From contig NC_007955.1 in NCBI RefSeq assembly GCF_000013725.1, positions 2,325,579-2,389,578 on the forward strand: a stretch of DNA of 64,000 nucleotides. Direction: 5' to 3'. Under the pieces are notes generated by a model. It was not told the origin of the DNA. It saw nothing but the letters and a program-made list of their open reading frames with translations, and did not search any database. Position numbers and translations under genes: made by a program. The stretch is from Methanococcoides burtonii DSM 6242 (GTDB lineage Archaea > Halobacteriota > Methanosarcinia > Methanosarcinales > Methanosarcinaceae). Of this stretch, positions 53,801-61,413 are shown piece by piece (the stretch's first letter is position 1; each line of letters starts with the position of its first letter).

Positions 53801-56120
53801 GATCTACTATGGACCTGAGATGAGTCCCGAGACAAAGGCTGCTTATCAGGCACAGATAGTTTACGAGATCGGAGAAACACACATCGATTCTGACCTCGGG
53901 CTTAATATAACCGATCTGGCAAGCTACAATGAGTCCGAGTTCAGTAGTTTTGTTAAAAATGTGCTGCATGAGTATATTGAAGAGATCGAGGGTGAGAATA
54001 TCCCTTATGGTATGCATATCTTCGGTGAAACGCCTGCTACGAACACTACCGGTTATCTTCATGATGAATTGTCTCTGATGGTCAGATCGATGCTCAAGAG
54101 TGGATTTGAGGGGTCAGTTCTGTCAGCATTCTATCCTGAAGATGATTATCCTCTGGGGGTTCCTTTCAATGACACACGTGTAGATCAGATGCTCTGGGAA
54201 GTTGTAACCAATGGTACTGATGTGAATGAGTCCCAGATGATGTTCTATGGCAAGACCAATGAGTCTGTAACTGTGGATCTCGTGAAAGGTCTCGTTTATA
54301 GGGATCGGCTTGTAGATTCTTCAATGGAAATGGACCGGCTTTTATCTGCACTCAATGCAGGTTTCATTCCGGCAGGTCCGGGCACTGATCCTGTGATGAA
54401 TCCCGAGTCTGTGCCTACTGGCAGGAACTTCTATGGTGTGAATCCTGAGCTTTATCCTTCTAAGGCTACATGGTTAGTTGGCAAACAAATGGCGATTGAT
54501 CTGATAGATGCAACTTATGACAGCGAAAATGGTACGTATCCAGATACGATTGCATTCTCAAGGTTCGGTGTGGAGTTCATACGTGATCATGGTACTCTCG
54601 AAGCTGCAATAATGTACACACTTGGTGTCAGGCCGGTGTGGGATGAAGATAATGGATATGTGATCGGTGTCGAAGAAATACCTGAAGAGGAGTTGCTTCC
54701 AAACTATGATCCTTCAGTTCCCGGGAGACCTCGTATCGATATCGTTTATCTTACTGCCGGAATGCGTGATGCTTTCCCGAGCAAGGTGCAGATGATAGAT
54801 GATTCGATAAGACTTGCCAATAGTATCGAACCGGTGAATTATCCAAACTATGTACGTGAACATTCAGATGCAAACTATGAGCAGTACTATGAAGAGCTGT
54901 CTAAGACAATGGATGAGGAAACTGCATCCAATCTTGCAAGGAAGTTGTCCACTATGCGCTGTTATGCGGTGCGTGATGGAACTTATGAGATCGGAACTGG
55001 AAATGCAATGGGTGCAAGTGGTTCCTGGGAGTCAGATGAAGAGATCGTAAATATCTATCTTGAAAAGATGGGATTCCTTTATGGTAGTGAACTTTGGGGA
55101 TATGAGTTCAGTCAGTCCCTTATAGCCAATCTCATGAATGTAGATGCTTCAGTTCATTCTGTAAACTCCAATCTATATAATTCCATAGACAATGATGATT
55201 TCTTCCAATATTTTGGAGCATTGAATCTGGCGATAAGGAATCTTTCTGGAGATAACCCTGATTCTTATGTTGTGGATGGTAGTGACCCTGAGATGACTGA
55301 GCTCTCTACTCTGAAAGAATACTTTATGAAAGATTTACGTACCACTGCTTTTAACCCGAAATGGATCGAAGGTATGAAGGGGTCAGGTTATGCAGGTGGC
55401 AGGATGTTTGCAGAAATTATTGATAATGTATGGCTTGCGGAAGTTTCGGATCCAGAACTGGTTGATGATTCTACCTGGGAAATGCTTCACAATACATATG
55501 TCAATGATGAGATGAGGGAATGGTTCAATGAGAATAATCCGGGTGCTTATCAGTCCATTACAGGAAGGATGCTTGAGGCTGCAAGAAAGGATTACTGGGA
55601 TGCTCCTCAGGAGGTCATTGACCATCTTGTCAAGGAATATGTTGAATCCGTCGTTGAAAATGGTGTGACCTGCTGCCATCACACGTGTGGCAACATTCCT
55701 CTTGATGACTATGTTGTGAATCAGGCACTTGCTTCAGGGGCTGTTAGTATGAGCACTTTAGATGATTATCAGCGTATCTTGGAGGATGCGACACAACGAG
55801 AGGTTCCAAAGCAGGAAGTTTCCAGCACTGCTGTTAGAAGTAATGGTGGCAGTTCTTCAGGAAAAGCGGTTGTCTCTGAAAGTGCGAACCAGAATTCAAG
55901 TTCAACAGGTGGCTATGACGTTGATCTTGAGAGTGATCCTTCTCCTGTAAAAGCTGCTGATTCTCCTGACAATTATGTGGAAGGTTATGAGATGACCTCT
56001 GAATCGATTTCTGAAACCGAAGTGGAAAGTTCTCCTTTCTCAACATCTGATATTGTGGGGACCTTGATCCTTCTAGTATCTGTCGGGATGATCTATGTGG
56101 GGTTCATGAGAAAGAAATAA
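50868..56120 (+). CDS. Secreted, membrane-anchored CobN/HmuS-type chelatase-like protein with triplicated N-terminal module
   Basis: The product is 1750 residues from the ATG at 50868 (after GGGTGGATAAT); an upstream ATG at 50838 lies inside the leader hairpin. The N-terminal signal peptide (LLLLSVLILLAISPVVSA) and a C-terminal helix (VGTLILLVSVGMIYVGFMRK) place the body outside the cell. Residues about 30-180, 181-331 and 332-480 are three copies of one module (YIAYSPSxAL, YIPAYNTTxWGPSDELL, CDMFSSGLFxPxNDTF, LLDIRSTxTPEYFDY). The CobN core follows, with HFGTHGTHEWLPGKSYGLDR near residue 897 and VTCCHHTCGNIPLDDYV near 1600. Cytoplasmic CobN inserts cobalt into corrinoids. The secreted location and the TolQ/TolR-like partners upstream instead fit HmuS-type tetrapyrrole chelatase or dechelatase systems. 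Substrate is unproven. Confidence 0.85.
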   Translation: MQNIKHQLLLLSVLILLAISPVVSADENKVNIAYIAYSPSSALEMASQSHEHSDEIGYIYIPAYNTTSWGPSDELLNAAQNGILDQQDAILCDMFSSGLFIPMNDTLSAVHDNGISLLDIRSTGTPEYFDYVSNGSIDDTICNYYNNMGTDENGVENAEKLLSHISIEYGNQHDITDEWMVLITYIAYSPSTALDLGSQSNLHHDDIMYTYIPAYNTTSWGPSDELLEASQNGQLARQDLLFCDMFSSGLFDPMNDTFSALHDNGASLLDIRSTGTPEYFDYASNGSIDDIICNYYNNLGTDQVGVKNAEDMLLYLADEYGNKPDVTDNWVSIKVSYIAYSPSMALANASQSNPYAEFIEYNYIPAYNTTTWGPSDELLGSISSGVLAEQNVIFCDMFSSGLFIPLNDTFADMHDNGTSLLDIRSTDTPEYFDYVSNGSINDTICNYYNNMGVSTSAELRNAESLLVYIAKEYGGETALTAGWDYANVSSSGLPAVGIYHPDYGYKYFETTAEYLEWYQQESSERRVYDPSRPTIGMWFHRNDVQNGQTGVVDALIEDIESKDCNVIVGFDTFDDIVQYYCDENEEPLVQSVISLKSFRLNYLDPLKGEEELKKLNVPVLRGIVAEISDSTNVADSNSGIPNAQMVRKTISPNLDGIFEYILVGQSIYDAESMSSEYVPIDGQVDWISNRSIKWAELKLAENEDKKVAVIYYNYPSGKDNIGASYLDTITSMRLLLDEMDDANYTVSDLPANNSELLERIWAQGINAGSWAPGVLDEMVENRTEWGLQLIPMETYKQWFEEELPEDLRNSVIEEWGEPWAEELPENKSVMIWENETGQYLVIPAVQYGNVLLMPQPARGFMQNDDTLYHSSVVPPTHQYIGFYLWLNNDWQPDAIIHFGTHGTHEWLPGKSYGLDRKTEWAPLLLQDLPNIYPYIVANVGEGLTAEYRGNALIVDHMTPTLERSGSYGKIEELSRLTQIYYGPEMSPETKAAYQAQIVYEIGETHIDSDLGLNITDLASYNESEFSSFVKNVLHEYIEEIEGENIPYGMHIFGETPATNTTGYLHDELSLMVRSMLKSGFEGSVLSAFYPEDDYPLGVPFNDTRVDQMLWEVVTNGTDVNESQMMFYGKTNESVTVDLVKGLVYRDRLVDSSMEMDRLLSALNAGFIPAGPGTDPVMNPESVPTGRNFYGVNPELYPSKATWLVGKQMAIDLIDATYDSENGTYPDTIAFSRFGVEFIRDHGTLEAAIMYTLGVRPVWDEDNGYVIGVEEIPEEELLPNYDPSVPGRPRIDIVYLTAGMRDAFPSKVQMIDDSIRLANSIEPVNYPNYVREHSDANYEQYYEELSKTMDEETASNLARKLSTMRCYAVRDGTYEIGTGNAMGASGSWESDEEIVNIYLEKMGFLYGSELWGYEFSQSLIANLMNVDASVHSVNSNLYNSIDNDDFFQYFGALNLAIRNLSGDNPDSYVVDGSDPEMTELSTLKEYFMKDLRTTAFNPKWIEGMKGSGYAGGRMFAEIIDNVWLAEVSDPELVDDSTWEMLHNTYVNDEMREWFNENNPGAYQSITGRMLEAARKDYWDAPQEVIDHLVKEYVESVVENGVTCCHHTCGNIPLDDYVVNQALASGAVSMSTLDDYQRILEDATQREVPKQEVSSTAVRSNGGSSSGKAVVSESANQNSSSTGGYDVDLESDPSPVKAADSPDNYVEGYEMTSESISETEVESSPFSTSDIVGTLILLVSVGMIYVGFMRKK

Positions 56121-56142
56121 TATGTGTAAAAAAGGTTTCATT

Positions 56143-56166
56143 CCCCTGCATTTTTTAATGTGGGGG
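56143..56166 (+). terminator. Hairpin terminator after the chelatase-like gene
   Basis: CCCCTGCATT-TTTT-AATGTGGGGG (10 bp with two G-U pairs) lies 22 bp after the stop and is followed by CTAATTTTATTTTTTG. Confidence 0.7.
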
Positions 56167-56241
56167 CTAATTTTATTTTTTGTAAATGGGTTTTTTAGTT
56201 CTCTTAATTTCCATCATTATCAACAATTAAAATTAACATTC

Positions 56242-56286
56242 ATTAAAGTTAGCTTTAATACGAATGATTTATTAGTTCTATCATTC
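56242..56286. promoter_or_regulatory. Inverted repeats upstream of the FrhB-like gene
   Basis: ATTAAAG-TTAG-CTTTAAT (56242-56259) and GAATGAT...ATCATTC (56262-56286) are two palindromes within 60 bp of the next start. Either could be an operator; AT-rich context makes chance occurrence possible. Confidence 0.3.
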
Positions 56287-56299
56287 ACATCCTTTTGGA

Positions 56300-57469
56300 A
56301 TGATAACAATGTTCATTGATCCCATCTGTAAAGTTCATATGTCTGAAAAGAGTGACTTTGTCACTGAATATGGTGGCAAAACATACTATTTCTGTTCTGG
56401 TAAGTGCAAGAGCAAGTTCGACAGGCTTGAAAAAAGCGTTATACGCCTTAAGCGCAATATCGGTGATCGTGAGAAAATATCTTTTGGCAGGTTGAACAAG
56501 GAGATAATCAAGACTGGAATATGCACTTTGTGTGGTGCATGTGTTGCTTCCTGTGAATATGTCACTTTTGTGGACAACAAGCCAAAACTTGTGGGCAAAT
56601 GCACTGCCTGTGGGGTTTGTTATAATCAATGTCCTAGAACCATTACCAAGGAAGAGGACCTCATTGGAAAGATAAGGTACGCTTATGCTGCAAGGTCCGC
56701 GATCCCCGGGGTAAAAGGGCAGGATGGTGGCGTTGTAACTTCAATGCTTGCATATGCACTTGATGAAGGGTTGCTTGATTGTGCGGTCGTTACGAAACGA
56801 TCTAAGGATGAACCCTGGAAGGCTGAGCCTGTGATAGTTAGAACCTCTGCTGAAGTGCTTGAGTCTGCTGGCAGCATCTATACCCATAGTATGACACTGG
56901 AACCTTTGATGAGCGCCATAAAGCAGGGGATGGGGAGCATTGGATTTGTTGGTCCAAGTTGCAATATAGATGCAGTACACAAGATGCAGACAAGTTCTTA
57001 TGGTTTTCTTCATCTTTTCTTAAGGGCAAGGGTGCTTAAGTTCGGTCTGTTCTGTATGGACAGCTTTGAACATGACGGGATTAAGGAATTCGTTGAGTCA
57101 AAGGGTATGGACCTTAATGATATCCACTCTATGAAGATCCGAAAAGGTCTTTTTGAGCTTGGTACTTCTGAAGGTATGAAGAGCTATGATCTTTCAGAAT
57201 TAGATCAGTACCGATGCAGTTCATGCAAATACTGTACGGACATGGTTTCAGAGAATACTGATATTTCATTTGGTGGCGTGGGAACCCCGGTTGGTTGGAC
57301 AACAGTGCTTATAAGGTCCTCTGTCGGGTATGAAATATTTAATGAAGCGGTAGATAGTGGTTATCTGGAAGCCCGTCCTCTGGAAAAAGCTGAAATGGAT
57401 CGAACGATCAACCTTGCAAAGATGAAAAAGGTACAGATGTACACGTTGAACCGTAGGCAACAGGGATAA
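56300..57469 (+). CDS. YHS/TRASH-ferredoxin-FrhB fusion (F420-type oxidoreductase subunit)
   Basis: The product is 389 residues (386 if it starts at the ATG at 56309). Residues 4-45 form a TRASH/YHS metal-sensing module (DPICKVHMSEKS, YYFCSGKCKSKFDRLEK; C10, C32, C36). A two-cluster ferredoxin follows (CTLCGACVASC, CTACGVCYNQC). The rest matches FrhB/FpoF-type proteins (GKIRYAYAARSAIPGVKGQD, GGVVTSMLAYALDEGLLDCA, GFVGPSCNIDAVHKM, CSSCKYCTDMVSENTDISFG), which bind FAD and exchange electrons with F420. A heavy-metal-type domain on an F420 oxidoreductase is unusual. It lies 180 bp after the chelatase-like gene behind a terminator, so it is separately transcribed. Confidence 0.85.
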   Translation: MITMFIDPICKVHMSEKSDFVTEYGGKTYYFCSGKCKSKFDRLEKSVIRLKRNIGDREKISFGRLNKEIIKTGICTLCGACVASCEYVTFVDNKPKLVGKCTACGVCYNQCPRTITKEEDLIGKIRYAYAARSAIPGVKGQDGGVVTSMLAYALDEGLLDCAVVTKRSKDEPWKAEPVIVRTSAEVLESAGSIYTHSMTLEPLMSAIKQGMGSIGFVGPSCNIDAVHKMQTSSYGFLHLFLRARVLKFGLFCMDSFEHDGIKEFVESKGMDLNDIHSMKIRKGLFELGTSEGMKSYDLSELDQYRCSSCKYCTDMVSENTDISFGGVGTPVGWTTVLIRSSVGYEIFNEAVDSGYLEARPLEKAEMDRTINLAKMKKVQMYTLNRRQQG

Positions 57470-57689
57470 TGGTTCACAGATCCTTTTATCTGAAAGTAAA
57501 CGTCAAGACCGGCCGATAAAATATGTTCTGTCTATGGGTGCGTATGTCTCGGTAAGTATCTCCTCAGGCGTCACTTCCCTTGGATCGTTCAGAACCTTCT
57601 GGTGGAAATATGGGAAAATTAGCACACTTGACAATCTAGCAAATAAAATGCAAAAAAATAATTTCAAGATATGTATCTCTAAAAAAGGT

Positions 57690-57764
57690 TGGTGGACCGG
57701 TCGGGAATTGAACCCGAGGCCTCTACCATGCCAAGGTAGCGATCTTCCCCTGATCTACCGGCCC
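57690..57764 (-). tRNA. tRNA-Ala (anticodon GGC)
   Basis: On the minus strand the acceptor stem GGGCCGG pairs with CCGGTCC, including the G3-U70 pair diagnostic of alanine tRNA. The anticodon stem-loop is CTACC-TTGGCAT-GGTAG, and the T arm contains GGGTTCAATTCCC. The terminal CCA (57690-57692) is genomically encoded. Confidence 0.95.
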
Positions 57765-57961
57765 ACAATTGAATTATTGAATTAGATAATTAGTGACATA
57801 GTTACAATAATGTCAGATAAACCTATCGCTTTCTGCTGAAACTCTCCTCCTCATCTCCATTTATTTTTTCGGGGAGAGGCGGATCCAAAGCGAAATCTTA
57901 ATGTAATAGAATGAGTATTGTGTAGCTCGTACGATGAACAGCATCGTGCAAGATACGCATT

Positions 57962-58035
57962 GGGCCCGTAGCTTAGCTAGGTGGAGCGCACGGCTGATAA
58001 CCGTGAGGCCATGAGTTCGAATCTCATCGGGCCCA
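57962..58035 (+). tRNA. tRNA-Ile (anticodon GAT)
   Basis: Acceptor GGGCCCG pairs with CGGGCCC. The anticodon stem-loop is CACGG-CTGATAA-CCGTG, and the T arm contains GAGTTCGAATCTC. CCA is not encoded. It is 197 bp from the alanine tRNA on the opposite strand. Confidence 0.95.
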
Positions 58036-58094
58036 CTATTCTTGTTCTTATTAATAGTTTTCAAAAAAAAGCTTTTGCTTTTTGTTTTCTTTTC

Positions 58095-58306
58095 TAAACC
58101 CCAAGTTTGACAGTTCTATTTTTTAGTCTTTTAGAATTGGACAATTGTTATTAAGTTAAATATTTATGTTAATTAATGTTATGTAAAAACTATAATTTGT
58201 GATATATTCTTATTTTAGTTACAGATTAGGCAAATATTGATAGAAAATAAGCAAAATGCCACATAAATTAACATTAATTTTTATAAACTGTCAAATTCGG
58301 GCTAAA
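58095..58306. repeat. AT-rich segment with imperfect terminal inverted repeats
   Basis: Left TAAACCCCAAGTTTGACAGTT and right AACTGTCAAATTCGGGCTAAA match at 16 of 21 positions when inverted. Inner arms (GTTAATTAATGTTA, ATTAACATTAAT) are also inverted. No gene lies inside. It could be a decayed MITE or a regulatory hairpin zone. Confidence 0.45.
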
Positions 58307-58547
58307 CCAATATTCTGAGAAATATCGCTGTGATCTCTGTTGGTGAAAAACCATGATTATTTCGCTCAAATGGAAGTTATGCGGGTGGTATATGGGTATC
58401 AGAGGCGTGATTTTATTGGAATTTATCATTTTATTTATATTCGGCCGAAAGTCTATGCAGATGTTTATCTTGTAACTATTATATTAAAAATACCATAAAT
58501 CTTATAAACTACTAAGATAATATGTTCTTTATAAAATATGCGTTATA

Positions 58548-58928
58548 ATGGTGGACATGGATAACGGAGAGTCGTATATGGATGACAAAGAACATGAAAT
58601 GGTGATGCTTCTTCAGAAGCTTAATGTATCAAAACCGGTTGCAAAAGCACTTGCTTGTTTACTTAGTACTGAACGGATAACTTCTCGTGAGGTCGAGATG
58701 ATGTCTCGTCTGAGGCAGCCGGAAGTCAGCATCGCTATGAACTATCTCAAAGAGAACAATTGGGTCGATGTCGAAGAAATAAAGAAGGAACAGGGCAAAG
58801 GAAGGCCAATAAAGGTTTATTCGCTCATTGTTCCAATGAACGAGATCATTGAGACCATTGAATCTAAAGTATTGGCTGAAAACAAAATTCTCTTGGAGAA
58901 TATTGAAAAGCTTAAGAGCTTATCTTAA
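58548..58928 (+). CDS. HTH transcriptional regulator (ArsR/TrmB-like)
   Basis: The product is 126 residues. The winged-helix core spans about residues 15-95: LNVSKPVAKALACLLSTERI, TSREVEMMSRLRQPEVSIAM, NYLKENNWVDVEEIKKEQGK, GRPIKVYSL. The C-terminus is a dimerisation helix (IIETIESKVLAENKILLENI). Such proteins are common in methanogens, with targets unknown. A short acidic N-terminus precedes an internal ATG at 58578, which is an alternative start. The long AT-rich spacer upstream fits autoregulation. Confidence 0.75.
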   Translation: MVDMDNGESYMDDKEHEMVMLLQKLNVSKPVAKALACLLSTERITSREVEMMSRLRQPEVSIAMNYLKENNWVDVEEIKKEQGKGRPIKVYSLIVPMNEIIETIESKVLAENKILLENIEKLKSLS

Positions 58929-59083
58929 TCTACTTTTCTTTCTTTCTGGCCTTTTGCACCTTTCTTTTTTACCGTTGAAATCATCTTTTTTTAGATATAT
59001 TTCGATCAGTGGACGGATATAAATATTTACATGTTCATTGTACTGTAATATATACTAAGCAAGAGACACAAGGAGTTAATCTT

Positions 59084-60325
59084 TTGAGTACCATCAGTGA
59101 AAAAATATTCAGCAAAGCAAGTGGAAAGGATGTAAAAGCCAATGAGTTCGTCATGGCAAAAGTAGACTATGCAATGGCTCACGATGGCACAAGTGTGCTT
59201 GCAGTACGTTCTTTCAAGAACATGGGGCTTGAAAATGTGTGGGATCCAAAGCGCATTGTTATTCCTTTTGATCATTTAACTCCTGCAAACACGGAAACTA
59301 CTGCGGATTTACATCATGATATCCGTGAATGGATCGGGGGGCAGGGCATACCGAACTTCTTCGATGTTGGTGAAGGTATCTGCCATCAGGTCCTTCCTGA
59401 GAACGGCTTTGCAATGCCGGGAAAGCTCGTTGTTGGTGCTGATTCCCATTCATGCACCTATGGCGCTTTCGGTGCGTTTGGTACGGGTGTCGGTGCAACT
59501 GACATGTCCGAGATATTTGCATCCGGTGAACTCTGGTTCAGGGTGCCTGAGACCATTAAAGTAACTGCTTCCGGAAAACTGAAGAAGGATGTTCTTGCCA
59601 AGGACGTAACACTCAAAGTGATCGGTACGGTTGGTGCATCCGGAGCTACTTACAAAGCTGCTGAATTCTATGGTGATACAATAACCGATCTGTCAATATC
59701 CGGCAGGATGACCTTATCAAATATGGCTATTGAGATGGGTGCTAAAGCAGGCATCGTTCCGCCTGACCAAAAGACCTTCGATTTCCTTGAAGGCAGGGCT
59801 GTGGAAGGTTATGAGCCAGTTTATGCAGATGAGGATGCTGAATACTGTGCAGAATATGACATTGATGGTGCGAACCTTGAGCCACAGATTGCACTTCCGC
59901 ATCAGGTGGACAATGTGTGTGATGTATCGGAGATCGAGGGTAAAAAGGTGGACCAGGTGTTCATCGGAACCTGTACCAATGGACGACTGGAAGATCTTGA
60001 AGTGGCCGCTGAGATCCTCAAAGGTGAGCAGGTCGCTGTAAGGACCATTGTAATTCCGGCATCCCGTTCAATAATGCTTGAAGCTGTCCGAAATGGTACA
60101 GCAGAAACACTTCTCGATGCTGGTGTCACACTGGGCTCTCCTGGATGTGGTCCATGTCTTGGCGGACATATGGGGGTTATCGGTGAAGGTGAGGTATGTA
60201 TCTCGACAGCAAACCGTAATTTCAGAGGCAGGATGGGCAAAGGCGGTTTCATCTATCTTTCATCTCCTGCTACAGCAGCGGCATCAGCGATCACAGGTGA
60301 AATAACCGACCCAAGAACTGTATGA
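59084..60325 (+). CDS. 3-isopropylmalate/homoaconitate dehydratase large subunit
   Basis: The product is 413 residues from a TTG at 59084 behind AAGGAG. An in-frame upstream ATG (59009) adds residues unlike the family. It is an aconitase-superfamily large subunit binding a [4Fe-4S] cluster through CTNGR (with [19 protein letters not shown]) and [30 protein letters not shown] lies in the active site. In methanogens, paralogues serve leucine (LeuC) or coenzyme B biosynthesis (AksD). The sequence alone does not let me choose. The small subunit is not adjacent. Confidence 0.9.
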   Translation: MSTISEKIFSKASGKDVKANEFVMAKVDYAMAHDGTSVLAVRSFKNMGLENVWDPKRIVIPFDHLTPANTETTADLHHDIREWIGGQGIPNFFDVGEGICHQVLPENGFAMPGKLVVGADSHSCTYGAFGAFGTGVGATDMSEIFASGELWFRVPETIKVTASGKLKKDVLAKDVTLKVIGTVGASGATYKAAEFYGDTITDLSISGRMTLSNMAIEMGAKAGIVPPDQKTFDFLEGRAVEGYEPVYADEDAEYCAEYDIDGANLEPQIALPHQVDNVCDVSEIEGKKVDQVFIGTCTNGRLEDLEVAAEILKGEQVAVRTIVIPASRSIMLEAVRNGTAETLLDAGVTLGSPGCGPCLGGHMGVIGEGEVCISTANRNFRGRMGKGGFIYLSSPATAAASAITGEITDPRTV

Positions 60326-60347
60326 ATTTCAAAGTGGAGGTATTATC

Positions 60348-60560
60348 ATGGTAGAAGAACTTGATGAAGGTAAACTGGAACATCTTCTGGAACATTGGAT
60401 CGAACATAGTGAAAGTCATAGCAAGAGCTTCAACGATTGGATCTCCAAGCTGGAAGCTGCGGGATTTAAGGAAGTTGCAGATCATATCCGTACGGCAGCT
60501 ACGAAAATGGATGAGTGTACCGGATATTTAAAACAAGCAAAAGATGTCGTGAGGAAATAA
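60348..60560 (+). CDS. Small acidic helical protein
   Basis: The product is 70 residues, mainly helical and His/Glu-rich at its start (DEGKLEHLLEHWIEHSESHS), then FNDWISKLEAAGFKEVADHI and a basic end. The ATG follows GTGGAGG. It is 22 bp after the aconitase-type gene and probably co-transcribed. I do not recognise a named family. The EHLLEHWIEH pattern could bind metal. Confidence 0.65.
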   Translation: MVEELDEGKLEHLLEHWIEHSESHSKSFNDWISKLEAAGFKEVADHIRTAATKMDECTGYLKQAKDVVRK

Positions 60561-60673
60561 ATCCTTACGAACAACTTTTTTAATTTTAGTTCTGGCCGAA
60601 TGGCCAATTATTGAAGAAAATATAGTTGGCACGATATCTGCAATGAATATCGATGCCTGACAAAAAACAAATA

Positions 60674-60811
60674 TCATTCTGCAATGGATGCATGAATATC
60701 TGGGATTGCATGCATTTTGTTTTCAGGTTTTGCATCGCTCAATTTGAACCCATGCAATACATGTGCCATTGGTGAAGTATTGACTACTCGGACCTCTATT
60801 TTCTCAGACAT
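60674..60811 (-). CDS. Possible 45-residue protein
   Basis: A minus-strand frame begins ATG at 60811 after AAGGAGAAACAGTT and reads MSEKIEVRVVNTSPMAHVLH, then GFKLSDAKPENKMHAIPD, ending IHASIAE at a TGA (60674-60676). Codon usage and the ribosome-binding site look genuine; the family is unknown. It is isolated in an AT-rich spacer. Confidence 0.45.
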   Translation of the reverse strand: MSEKIEVRVVNTSPMAHVLHGFKLSDAKPENKMHAIPDIHASIAE

Positions 60812-61413
60812 AACTGTTTCTCCTTTTAGTTAAATCGTTTTTGGACTCCTTTTTGCCGATCGCCTGTTATTCAATCGGCAAATGAAGTCTAATATTCTAC
60901 TATTTATAGTTTACTCATGCATTTATATATCCTTCTTGCAAATGTGCTAAATTTAATGTTTGTTTATAATTTTTTTATAAACAAATTTGCTTGTGCAAAA
61001 CTTTATGCATATAATGTTTTCTATAATTTATGATATGTGCTTTAATAACTTTATTATTCTAAAAAATCAACATCTGTTGAAGTTATTGGTCTTTTTGTCA
61101 GTGTATATTTCAAATAATACTTATTTTCTGAAGATCGGATAACTGTTATTATATCTCTTAAAATCAATTTCTAATGGCATTAAAATCTGAAATTTGCTAA
61201 AAAAAGTAGAAAATGATCAATTTTGATGTAAGCATCTTTTTCGGAGTAAGATCATTATAATATATAAGATGTATTTCACGCTACTACTGCCTTTTCTTTA
61301 ATAACAAGCAGGTTTGTTTTGAAATGCCCTTTCTTAATAAATGCAACTTTGTGGCTTCATTTTTGACAAGCGTTCAATTTATGCACCCATTATCAAATAA
61401 TCTACCCTACATT
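60812..61413. other. AT-rich spacer
   Basis: I see no gene or RNA signature here beyond AT-rich promoter-like sequence for the 45-residue frame and the 3' side of larC. Confidence 0.5.

Noticed and set aside
57534-57785. Plus-strand frame of 83 codons across the alanine tRNA
   Set aside because: It reads through the antisense of tRNA-Ala. No protein-like features.
57861-58064. Minus-strand frame of 67 codons across the isoleucine tRNA
   Set aside because: Antisense of tRNA-Ile with no ribosome-binding site.
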